From the NCBI RefSeq assembly GCF_000687475.1, contig NC_057318.1, positions 3,100,001 to 3,164,000 on the forward strand: DNA of 64,000 nt. The letters are read 5' to 3'. Made by a program: the position numbers and the translations under genes. The stretch comes from Ustilaginoidea virens (taxonomy: Eukaryota; Ascomycota; Sordariomycetes; Hypocreales; Clavicipitaceae). Numbering within the stretch: the stretch's first letter is position 1; every line of letters starts with the position of its first letter. The notes below the pieces were generated by a model. It did not search any database, was not told the origin of the DNA, and worked only from the letters and a program-made list of their open reading frames with translations. This document shows, piece by piece, positions 44,201 to 56,000 of this stretch.

Positions 44201-45191
44201 AACCTTAATATCGTCTAATAATATAAAAAAAAAAACTAATCCTTTTCTTTTCTAATAAAGTAATCTAATAAGTTTTAGCATTTATTTTTTATTTTTTAGT
44301 AATTCTAGCCCTATTCTTATATTCTTAATTCTTACTACTCCTACTACTTTTACCCTTATTAGCATTCCCCTGCCCTCTTATAGAATTCAGTAGGAGGATA
44401 TATAGGGGAAGGGGGGGACTATAAGATAATAGGGCAAAAAAGGTAGCAGTAGTATTAGTAGTATAGTTAGTGGATACTAACTCGGTATAATATAGCTTAA
44501 ATACCTATAATAGGGCGTAATAGGTCCGGGGGGATATACTTATAATATTAGGCCGGCAGTAATAGAACCGGCCTTAGCTAGCGGTATAGTTATTAGTATA
44601 GGGGCCTAGGGCGAGGCTATACTAGTATATAGGGAGGATGCTAATTAAGAGGAAGTAGGCAGGATATAAGGCGTGGGTATAGTAGGGGTGACCTAATGCG
44701 TGAAGTTGGTTATCACTTCCGCTATAATCTATATATCTTATTATTACTCTGCGAGTAATTATATAATAGGCGCTATAAAGTTGCCGCTAGCCTATCGGGA
44801 CCTAATAGTTAAGGCAGAGGGAATAATAATCGTTATAGGTATAGTAGGAATTAACCCGCCGATATTAATAGCTAGGGTATACGCAAAAAGAGCCGTTATA
44901 GTATACTCTTGCGCTATAGCCTATAGTTTATCCTATTGACGATATAGTATATTAAATTTAAGGCGAAGACAAGCCTTTCGGCCTAGGATATCTCCTATCT
45001 TCGGATAGGCGGCCTCTTTAATACTTTATTTCTTTTATACTATACAGACGATACGCTTTTTTACCCGCTATAGTTAGGGATTTATCGATATTATACGCTC
45101 GCACCAAATATACGTCTTATATTTCTAATGGTATTAAATATAAGCCTAGGAGCAACCCGATTGTATATTAATAATATATTCTCCGGTATCT
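44201..45191 (-). pseudogene. G6 distal region, candidate C-terminal part of the antisense ORF
   Basis: This lies between the chromodomain and the copia array. On the minus strand a frame with mostly RIP-type stops continues from 59589, with Tyr/Pro/Gln-rich composition like the C-terminus of the G1/G2/G5 aORF. Alignment to those is weak and I cannot fix its end. A plus-strand open frame at 44700-44939 is probably a shadow. Low confidence. Confidence 0.35.
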
Positions 45192-45196
45192 ATAGT

Positions 45197-45911
45197 TGTT
45201 GAAATCATCGCCTTTTTAGCTGTATTTTGGTACTAGTCTCGCCACCATACGACGTCTCTGCGTTGAGATATCGCGGTGGCTATACCAGGCGCTATAGTGG
45301 GGCATAGCGCCCCACAACGCCGATTACAGTAGGCCACAGCGCCGGTCACGGCACCGGCACAGCGCCCCACAGCCGGCCACAGCGGCCGGTCACAGTGGGC
45401 CACAGGGCCCACAACAGGCGGCGCATTTCTACGGGATTACCAAATGGGCAAAATAGCACCTTCGGCCTTCTACATATAGTCACCCGCTACACCGCGCCTT
45501 TACGGCACACCGGTATAGGGCTTCCGGCCCGTACGGCAGGCTATTATAGGGCATCCGGCACACCGCTATAAGCCACTGGGCTTGGTTGGGTAGGCATTGG
45601 GTAGGATATTGGGCACAGACTGGGCACGGTTAGGCAGACCGACTTTTCGTCGGGTTTTTTGCTATTTTTGCGGTTTTTCATTATTTTCAACCACTTTTTC
45701 AAGATGATAGAAATATGCCTAAAATTCCCTCTTTCTAGCTAGAATAATCACCAATAATTAGAATCAGATTTCCCTAATATCTTTACTCTGGTCAACCTCT
45801 CGTGCACTTTAAATCTTTAACCAGCTCTTTATTTTATTTTGCAATGCCTTGTACGCTACTATCGGTATCCAGTACATTTCCAATAGTATTCTAAATCACC
45901 ATTTTGCAACA
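45197..45911 (+). repeat. Copia array LTR 1
   Basis: A 715-bp LTR, TGTTGAAATC...TTTGCAACA. It is GC-rich in the centre with inverted GGCC/CCGG motifs and a two-unit ~32-bp repeat near 45505-45560. The tRNA-Met half primer site follows at 45912. Confidence 0.93.
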
Positions 45912-45925
45912 GGTTATAAGCCCGG
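45912..45925 (+). promoter_or_regulatory. Copia primer-binding site, unit 1 (initiator tRNA-Met anticodon arm)
   Basis: GGTTATAAGCCCGG directly follows the LTR. It equals GGTTATGAGCCC, the complement of the initiator tRNA-Met anticodon arm, apart from one TG-to-TA (RIP type) change. Drosophila copia and yeast Ty5 prime from this internal half-tRNA site. The same sequence follows LTR 2 at 52748. Confidence 0.65.
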
Positions 45926-46195
45926 TATCTTAAGGCTTCCAGCTTAAGACTTTTTTACGCTAACTTAGGATTTTAACGCATTTGGTAGCTAACCTTCTAG
46001 AAATCTAACTAATAAGGGACTAATCATCCTAGATTTAGGAACCTAGCTACTATACCAAGCTGCAATACATCCTTATAATAGGATTTTCTAAGGTTATTCC
46101 TTAATGCAGCTTTCTTCTAGATTTTTTTATCTAGATTTTTAGTCTTAATTTTCTTCGCATTTTTAAGACTTTCCGGCACCTTTTCTCTTCCTATA

Positions 46196-49100
46196 ATGGC
46201 TAGTCAGAACGTTCCTACCGCCGATAACCCAAGCTATACGGCAGAGGTAGAAGAATCTAATAATAACTAGGAAATTGCCTAGCTTAGGGAAGACTAATAG
46301 GAAATAAGAAAAGAATTTAATTATAAATTTAATCGAATTAATTCTAAAATCGATTTTTTAGCTGATAAGGTGGGCGCCTTAGTAGATAGACTAATTAAGC
46401 CTACTATTAGCCTATTATCCTAGGATATAATAGATGTGGATACCTTCTAAACCCCTATAGGTAAAGGAAATAACCCACTATCACTACCTAAAGCCTAGTA
46501 ACTCCTGCCGGTTCCATCTAGTATTAGCAGCCAAATTAGCGCTATAGCTATTAAGGAACTAGCTAAAATAGCTAATAGATTCTAAGAATCCTAAAAGCTA
46601 AAGGGGGCATCTAACTTTAACTAATAGAAATAGGCCCTTATAATTCAACTTAGGGCACTTAATATCGCCAAATTCATCGAAAATCCTTCTATTGCTAGTA
46701 GTTTTAACGATTTAGAGCAAGCACTTTTACTATTACTTATTAAGAATAGTTGCACAAAAGGATTAGCTACTGCTATTAACTAGTGCACTAACCTAGAGTC
46801 AGCCTTTATGTTACTCACCAAATAGTATTCTCACTTATCAGACGTATAGTAGACCTACCTATACCCTGCCTTCTATTAACTAAATTTTATAGGCTATAAG
46901 GGTACCTTAGAATCTTTTAATACCTCTTTTAATAGCTACCTATCTAGGCTGCAAATTTTAGGCTCTTATATATAACCTTTCGACCAAATTAGCTAGTATT
47001 TATATGCTGTAAAAGGGGTCTTTTTTCAGTAGGCAGAATAATACTATATAATAATAAGAATCGCCTATACTTGGGGAAATATATTAAATATTAACCTGTA
47101 ATTTTATATGGTTGATTTACTGGAAGAATAATATATTAAAGGGTTATTAGTAGTAAGGGCTACTACCCACCTCGCAAAGGTTAAGGGTGCCGCTACTAAT
47201 AATAGTAGTAAGCCAGCTAGTAATAATACTAGTAAGGGTGGTAAAAATACTACTACTAATGCTAATAAAAAGAAATAGGGGTCTTCTTCTACCTAATAAT
47301 AAGGGTCTTCTTTAGCTATATAGGGCAAGCCGGAAAATAAGAAGAAGAAAGAAAAGAAAGATTTAGCTAATAAAATAGATACCCTATAAAAGACCGATAA
47401 AAAGGAAAAGACTATTGATTCCTTTATATTAGGAAATTATAATACTCTAAGTCTTATACCTAGTGAGACAGCCTATTCTTCCTTCTAGGACTATAAATAT
47501 ATATAATTTTTAGCTACTAGCTATAGTATATAATCCGGTAGGAAAATGCTAATAGATTCTTTACTCTATGATATTAGTTCTACGGTATATATTATTAACG
47601 ATAAAAAGCACTTCACCTACTTCTAATACTATACCGGAAATAGACTAGTTATTAGCATAGGTGGTGGCCCAATTAAGCCCAATAGGTGGGGCATAGCGCG
47701 TTTTACCGTGCTATAGGCTACCAACCCACCTCAATAGGGCACCTTAGAGCTAACTAACGCCTTCTTTATACCAGCTTTTAATATTAATATCTTTAGCGGT
47801 ATTAAATACTATCTGAATCGTGGCAGTATTTAGGGCTAAAGCCTAGTTAATAGCAATAATAAGTATATTAGGCTTCTTAATTTTAAGAAGTATAGCTTCT
47901 TTTTATAATAAAAAGGGGTAGATTCGCTATTTTTACACTATACTAGCTAACCGGCTTTATATAGTATTTCGGTTGAATTACCTGCTTTAGCCAACCTAGA
48001 AGAATATAAGGAATATCCCCTACTAGAGGATTTACCTACTCTATTAGCTGACTCGGACCTTCTACTTCTACTAGCTAATTCGCAAGCTAACCTACCAGCT
48101 AACTTACTAGCTGACCCACCAGCTAGTCCTGGTTTTTCGGTAGTACCAATAGAGGCTGCTATTCCTAATACAGCCTAACCACTATAGAGGGCCCCGGTCG
48201 CCCTTAACCCAGCCCCAGTCACAATACCAGCTGCTAATACAGAATATCAAAAGCTACTATTATTAGCCGGACTTTAGTATATCCGGCTTAGGCATATCGG
48301 AATCCAACTTTTAAAGAAAACCTATGCATCAACCATAGGGTTACCTGATCTTAGTAAGGTAAAAGATTCTAATTTTAACTATATCGCCTATAAAAGGGCA
48401 AAGTTAGTTCGGCGTTTTACATTAGGGGCTATACTAAACCCTATACATTATTTAGATATTATAGAGGGTGATATCTTCCAAATTAACCCTCTACTATACA
48501 ATAAACGCCCCATTTGCCTTATTTTAATTAACCGGAAATTATGCTTCCGTTAGGTATATTTACTACCTAATAAGGAGGGACCTATAGTATTCCTAGTATT
48601 ATAGGGGTTCTTCTAAGGTCTTAGGAATCGCTACGGCAAATCAGCTGTTGAATTCCACTATAATAGTGGCAAGGAAATTAATGACGTTATTATAGCCTAG
48701 CTAGCTCTTAAGGGTATAGATTTTTTAACCTCTTCCCCTTATATTTATAAGCAAAATGGGTTAGTAGAATGCTTTATATAGGCTATTATTAACCGACTTA
48801 GAGCTACTATGCTTTAGTCTTGGTTACCTTCTTACCTTTAGTCTGTAGTGATTCTTAGTATTACTACCTTAGTAAATCTAATAGTAGTCTTAAACTATTC
48901 TTTGTTACCTTTTAAGGAATTAAAGAAGGACTTTCCGGAAATTATGTATTACTACCTACCCGACCTTACTAGCTTTAAGGCTATTGGTGCGGCTATAGAG
49001 GTGCTAATCCCTTTAGAAAAACGGGTTATTAGCTATAAGCTGGCCCCCCGGACCGAGTTAGGTAGGTTACTAGCTATGCTAGGTAATGGCACCTACCTCG

Positions 49101-51949
49101 TCTATATCCTATATCGCTGGGTCGTTACTAAGACCTCTTTTATTACTTTCACCTGCTAAAATAAAGGTATAGGCCCTATTTTAAGTGGCCTAGAGGGCAA
49201 ATTCGACTTCTTATTATCTTCTATTTTAGAGGGGGTAAATGCCGACTAAATTACCTTAAAAGAGCCTATCTAGAAGTCGCCTTGCCTAAATATGCCTATT
49301 TCGTCTAAGACTGATGGTATAGGCCTAGTCGAAGGCATAGGCCTACTATAGGCCACGGATCCAATACAGCCCACGGGCCTACTACAACCAATAGGCCTAA
49401 TATAGTATACGGATCCACCATAATCAGCAGGCCTACTATAACCAATAGGCCTGCTATAACTAGTGGGCCTACCAATTGGCCCGCCATAGCACTCTATAAC
49501 ATTTCCCAGCAATTCGCCGTCTTTTAATTCTAAATCGCTTTAGCCTAACTTAGCTTTTCAGCTTAAGTAAGACGGTCCGCTTTTACCGGCTAAGGAAAAT
49601 ATAGCCTTTTCCTATATAAAAAGGCTGTAAATGCTAGGAAATATAGAAAGCTCTTGTTATTAGGAATCTTAACTACCGAGATTTTCCGAATCTATCATAA
49701 AAGTGGGTATACCCCGCATATATGAAAATTCTAACTCGCCCTATATAGAAAATTTTTAATGGTCCGAATCTTAAAGCCCTATATATACTGATTTTCTGTG
49801 ACTTTCCGATACAATAGATTCTACCTTTTCGCCCGGCTTTTTAGTAAATGCAGTATTTCGCTATAGTAAAACGCTGCTTATACTAGAATATCTGAAATTC
49901 GAGAGTCTAAATATCGCCTTAAATGAGAGACTGTAGGAGAAAATGTTTCGAGTATTAGAAAAGGTGCCTATTTAGCTATACTAGGTTAGGGCTATTAGGG
50001 GTAGAATTCGAGGAAGAATATAGCTATAGATATAAGACGTGCAAGGTATCCTAGGTTATAGATACTATAGGTCACTTTTGGACCTATAGACTGACCAATA
50101 GTCTAACCAATAGTCTGACCTATAGATTGACTAATAGGGTGCTTTCCCACCTACCTAGCCGAAAAACGACTAGATTTTTAGATACTTAGGCAGCCCCCTA
50201 AAGGCTTCCATATAGGATTTCCACCCTTCCTATGCCTTTTACTAATAAATGCACGATATCTATTGTAAGGTTAAGGCTGCAAAACGGGCCCTAAAAGGTA
50301 TGCCTAATAGCTGGAAGGAAGTCTTATATAGCCTATATAAGGATAGCTAGGTAAAAGCCTTATTTTCGGAATTCGAGTAGTTAATCGATTTAAATATCTT
50401 CTAATTTATTCCTAAGATTAGTATTCCTATTAGTAGGAAAATATTGCGTAACCGGCCTATTTTTCGTATTAAGAAAGATGCGAATAATAACCCGGTTAAA
50501 TATAAGGCACGATTAGTTGTTAAAGGCTTTATATAGGTATCTAGGCAAGACTTTACGGAGACCTATGCCTCTACTTCGATCCTACTAATATAGAGGATTA
50601 TCCTTACTCTTGCTGCTGTAAATAATTAGGAAATAGAGTAGATCGACTTTATTTGTGCCTTTTTAAATAGTGAACTACTGGAGACGATTTATATGGAGAT
50701 TCCAGCTGGTTTTCTAGAATTTGCAGAAAGCCTACTCTTACCTAACCCAGCCTTATAGTCTAACTAGTAGTATTATCGACTTCTAGCCTTATTTACTAAG
50801 GTTGGATATGACCCCTCTATATTATAGGTCATACTGTTAAAGAAAGCCTTATATGGGCTAAAATAAGGCTATCGCGAATGGCAGTTACGGTTAAAAGACC
50901 TTTTAGTGCAAGAGGGTTTTAAGCCGTTACTTTCTAATGCTGCCGTCTTCTATAATAAAGGAACGCATACCTTTATTGTGACCTATATGGATAACTGCTT
51001 GATTATCGGTCCGGACCTTAGCTATATTGACTAGCTTAAGGCTAAGTTCTATAAGGTATATACTATAGAAGACCGAGGACCTACCTCTTTCTTTTTAGGA
51101 GTGTAGATTATTAAGGATAGAGAAAAGGGCCTGTTATAACTATACTAATCGCAATTTATTGCAGAAGTCCTTAAGAAATTTAACCTTAAGGATGTATAAC
51201 CGCATCTAATCCTACTATAGCCCGGTATACTTACTGAGTCTAAGGCTAGTAATATGCCGCTAGATGCTAATAATCAACACTTATTCTAGCAGTTAGTAGG
51301 AATAGCGATATAGTTAATAATAATGTTAAGACCTGACCTTGCCTTTTTAACGTAATACCTATCACGATATATGCAATAGGCTTCCACTATATAGCTTAAT
51401 ACTGCTAAGGGCACTTTCCGCTATTTGGCTGGTATGGCAAATATAGCTATTTATTACCGAGCCGCTAAAGCTACCGTAGTATTAGCTGCTTTTTTTGATA
51501 GTAATTTTACTAGGTACCGGCTGACTTTGAAGTCTACTAGTGGTTATCTTACTACCTTAAATGGTGGGCCTATTAGCTGGAGGTTAAAACGGTCTTCGAC
51601 TATGGTTTTATTAACGCTTAAAGCCGAGTCTAATGCAATACTTAAGGCGATTCGCGAAGTGGAGTGGATATTTAATTTATTTAAAGAAATCTAGGTCGAT
51701 ATTTAATGCCCGATACCACTATACTGCGATAACTAAGGGTCTATTTCTAACGCAAATAACCTAAATCAGTATGCCTGCACTAAGCATACCTTGCTTAAAT
51801 TCCAGTATATACGTGAGAAGGCCTACGGTGGCCTGGTAAAAATATCTTATTTACCCACGACAGATATGCCTGCGGATGGACTTACCAAACTACTCCTAAG
51901 TCCGAAATTCCCTATATTTCGGCAGCTATTAGGGTTGCAATCCCTATAG
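46196..51949 (+). pseudogene. Copia gag-pol, unit 1
   Basis: A single frame of about 1918 codons starts at ATG 46196 (MASQNVPTADN). Gag is to about 47300, with a Lys-rich linker. Protease is near 47545. A pre-integrase His/Cys region is near 48295. Integrase ends in SSPYIYKQNGLVECF near 48738. RT spans about 50280-51250 with ARLVVKGF and YMDNCLIIG (from YVDDLLI). RNase H is about 51430-51940, with STSGYLT, KAESNAI and the C-terminal DMPADGLTK. Gag and pol share one frame, as in copia. Three open pieces survive between stops (48848-49159, 51425-51694 and others). Stops are TAG/TAA. Confidence 0.9.
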
Positions 51950-52032
51950 CTTAACTTTTTTTTCTTGTTTTTTATGGGACTTCTTTCTTTTATTCTAACG
52001 CTAGGATTAGCCATATTGCTAATCAAAGGGGA

Positions 52033-52747
52033 TGTTAAAATTAGCGCCTTTTTAGCTATATTTTGGTACTAGTCTCGCCACTATACAACGTCTTTACGTT
52101 GAGATATCGCGGTGGCTATACCAGGCGCTATGGTGGGGTATAGCGCCCCATAACGCCGATTACAGTAGGCCATAGCGCCGGTCACGGCACCGGCACAGCG
52201 CCCCACAGCCGGCCATAGCGGCCGGTCACAGTGGGCCACAGGGCCCATAACAGGCGGCGCATTTCTACGGGATTACTAAATAGGCAAAATAGCACCTTCG
52301 GCCTTCTACATACAGTCACCCGCTATACCGCGCTTTTACGGCACACCGGTATAGGGCTTCCGGCCCATACGGCAGGCTATTATAGGGCATCCGGCATACC
52401 GCTATAAGCCACTAGGCTTGGTTGGGTAGGCATTAGGTAGGATATTAGGCACAGACTGGGCACAGTTAGGCAGACCGACTTTTCGTCGGGTTTTTCGCTA
52501 TTTTTACGGTTTTTCATTATTTTCAACCACTTTTTCAAGATGATAGAAATATGCCTAAAATTCCCTCTTTCTAGCTAGAATAATCACCAACAATTAGAAT
52601 CAGATTTCCCTAATATCTTTACTCTGGTCAACCTCTCGTACACTTTAAATCTTTAACCAGCTCTTTATTTTATTTTGCAACGCCTTATACGCTACTATCG
52701 GTATCCAGTATATTTCTAATAGTATTCTAAATCACCATTTTGCAACA
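52033..52747 (+). repeat. Copia array LTR 2 (shared middle LTR)
   Basis: This serves as the 3' LTR of unit 1 and the 5' LTR of unit 2. The polypurine AAAGGGGA precedes it and the primer site follows at 52748. Its 5' end TGTTAAAATTAGCG matches LTR 3, not LTR 1 (TGTTGAAATCATCG). Confidence 0.93.
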
Positions 52748-53031
52748 GGTTATAAGCCCGGTATCTTAAGGCTTCCAGCTTAAGACTTTTTTACGCTAAC
52801 TTAGGATTTTAACGCATTTGGCAGCTAACCTTCTAGAAATCTAACTAATAAGGGACTAATCATCCTAGATTTAGGAACCTAGCTACTATACCAAGCTGCA
52901 ACACATCCTTACAATAGGATTTTCTAAGGTGATTCCTTAATGCAGCTTTCTTCTAGATTTTTTTATCTAGATTTTTAGTCTTAATTTTCTTCGCATTTTT
53001 AAGACTTTCTGGCACCTTTTCTCTTCCTATA

Positions 53032-56000
53032 ATAGCCAGTCAGAACATTCCTACCGCCGATAACCTAAGCTATACAGCAGAGGTAGAAGAATCTAATAAT
53101 AATTAGGAAATTGCCTAGCTTAGGGAAGACCAATAGGAAATAAGAAAAGAATTTAATTATAAATTTAATCGAATTAATTCTAAAATCGATTTTTTAGCTG
53201 ATAAGGTAGGCGCTTTAGTAGATAGACTAATTAAGCCTACTATTAGCCTACCATCCTAGGATATAATAGATGTAGATACCTTCTAAACCCCTATAGGTAA
53301 AGGAAATAACCCACTATCACTACCTAAAGCCTAGTAACTCCTGCCGGTTCCATCTAGTATTAGCAGCCAAATTAGCGCTATAGCTATTAAGGAACTAGCT
53401 AAAATAGCCAATAGATTCTAAGAATCCTAAAAGCTAAAGGGGGCATCTAACTTTAACTAATAGAAATAGGCCCTTATGATTCAACTTAGGGCACTTAATA
53501 TCGCCAAATTCATCGAAAATCCTTCTATTACTAGTAGTTTTAACGATTTAGAGCAAGCACTTTTACTATTACTTATTAAGAATAGTTGCACAAAAGGATT
53601 AGCTACCGCTATTAACTAGTGCACTAACCTAGAGTCAACCTTTATATTACTCACCAAATAGTATTCTCACTTATCAGACGTATAGTAGACCTACCTATAC
53701 CCTGCCTTCTATTAATTAAATTTTATAGGCTATAAGGGTACTTTAGAATCTTTTAATACCTCTTTTAATAGCTACCTATCTAGGCTACAAATTTTAGGCT
53801 CTTATATATAACCTTTCGACCAAATTAGCTAGTATTTACATACTATAAAAGGGGTCTTTTTTCAGTAGGCAGAATAATACCACACAATAATAAGAATCGC
53901 CTATACTTAGGGAAATACATTAAATATTAACCTGTAATTTTATATGGTTGATTTACTGGAAGAATAATATATTAAAGGGTCATTAGTAGCAAGGGCTACC
54001 ACCTACCTCGCAAAGGTTAAAGGTGCCGGTACTAACAATAGTAGCAAGCCAGCTAGTAATAACACTAGTAAGGGTGGTAAAAATACTACTACTAATGCCA
54101 ATAAAAAGAAATAGGGGTCTTCTTCTACCTAATAATAAGGGTCTTCTTTAGCTATATAGGGCAAGCCGGAAAATAAGAAGAAGAAAGAAAAGAAAGATTC
54201 AGCTAATAAAGTAGATACCCTATAAAAGACCGATAAAAAAGAAAAGACTATTAATTCCTTTATATTAGGAAATTATAATACTCTAAGTCTTATACCTAGT
54301 GAGACAGCCTATTCTTCCTTCTAAGACTATAAATATATATAATTTTTAGCTACTAGCTATAGTATATAATCCGGTAGGAAAATGCTAATAGATTCTTTAC
54401 TCTATGATATTAGTTCTACGGTATATATTATTAATGATAAAAAGCACTTCACCTACTTCTAATACTATACCGGAAATAGACCAGTTATTAGCATAGGTGG
54501 TGGCCCAATCAAGCCCAATAGGTGGGGCATAGCGCGTTTTACCGTGCTATAGGCTACCAACCCACCTCAATAGGGCACCTTAGAGCTAACTAACGCCTTC
54601 TTTATACCAGCTTTTAATATTAATATCTTTAGCGGTATTAAATACTATCTGAATCGTAGCAGTATTCAGGGCTAAAGCCTAATTAATAGCAATAATAAGT
54701 GTATTAGGCTTCTTAATTTTAAGAAGTATAGCTTCTTTTTATAATAAAAAGGGGTAGATTCGCTATTTTTACACTATACCAGCTAACCGGCTTTATATAG
54801 TATTTCGGTCGAATTACCTGCCTTAGCCAACCTAGAAGAATATAAGGAATATCCCCTACTAGAGGATTTACCTACCCTACTAGCTGACTCGGACCTTCTA
54901 CTTCTACTAGCTAATTCGCAAGCTAACCTACCAGCTAACTTACTAGCTGACCTACCAGCTAGTCCTAGTTTTTCGGTAGTACCAATAGAGGCTACTATTC
55001 CCAATACAGCCTAACCACTATAGAGGGCCCCGGTCGCCCTTAACCCAGCCCCAGTCACAATACCAGCTGCTAATACAGAATATCAAAAGCTACTATTATT
55101 AGCCGGACTTTAGTATATCCGGCTTAGGCATATCGGAATCCAACTTTTAAAGAAAACCTATGCATCAACCATAGGGTTACCTGATCTTAGTAAGGTAAAA
55201 GATTCTGATTTTAACTATATCGCCTATAAAAGGGCAAAGTCAGTTCGGCGTTTTACATCAGGGGCTATACTAGACCCTATACATTATTTAGATATTATAG
55301 AGGGTAATATCTTCCAAATTAACCCTCTACTATACAATAAACGCCCTATTTGCCTTATTTTAGTTAACCGGAAATTACGCTTCCGTTAGGTATATTTACT
55401 ACCTAATAAGGAGGGACCTATAGTATTCCTAGTATTATAGGGGTTCTTCTAAAGTCTTAGGAATCGCTACGGCAAATCAGCTATTGAATTCCACTATAAT
55501 AGTGGCAAGGAAATTAATGACGTTATTATAGCCTAGCTAGCTCTTAAGGGTATAGATTTTTTAACCTCTTCCCCTTATATTTATAAGCAAAATGGGTTAG
55601 CAGAATGCTTTATATAGGCTATTATTAACCGACTTAGAGCTACTATGCTTTAGTCTTAGTTACCTTCTTACCTTTAGTCTGTAGTGATTCTTAGTATTAC
55701 TACCTTAGTAAATCTAATAGTAGTCTTAAACTATTCTTCGTTACCTTTTAAGGAATTAAAGAAGGACTTTCCGGAAATTATGTATTACTACCTACCCGAC
55801 CTTACTAGCTTTAAGGCTATTGGTGCGGCTATAGAGGTGCTAATCCCTTTAGAAAAACGGGTTATTAGCTATAAGCTGGCCCCCCGGACCGAGTTAGGTA
55901 GGTTACTAGCTATGCTAGGTAATGGCACCTACCTCGTCTATATCCTATATCGCCGGGTCGTTACTAAGACCTTTTTTATTATTTTTATCTGCTAAAATAA

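Noticed and set aside
48848..49159. 103-codon open frame, repeated at 55684-55995, as separate genes
   Set aside because: They are pieces of the copia pol frame between RIP stops, as is 51425-51694; not independent genes.
54783..55004. 73-codon minus-strand frame rich in Ser, Ala and Gly
   Set aside because: It is the shadow of a Leu/Ala/Asn repeat stretch in the copia gag-pol frame.
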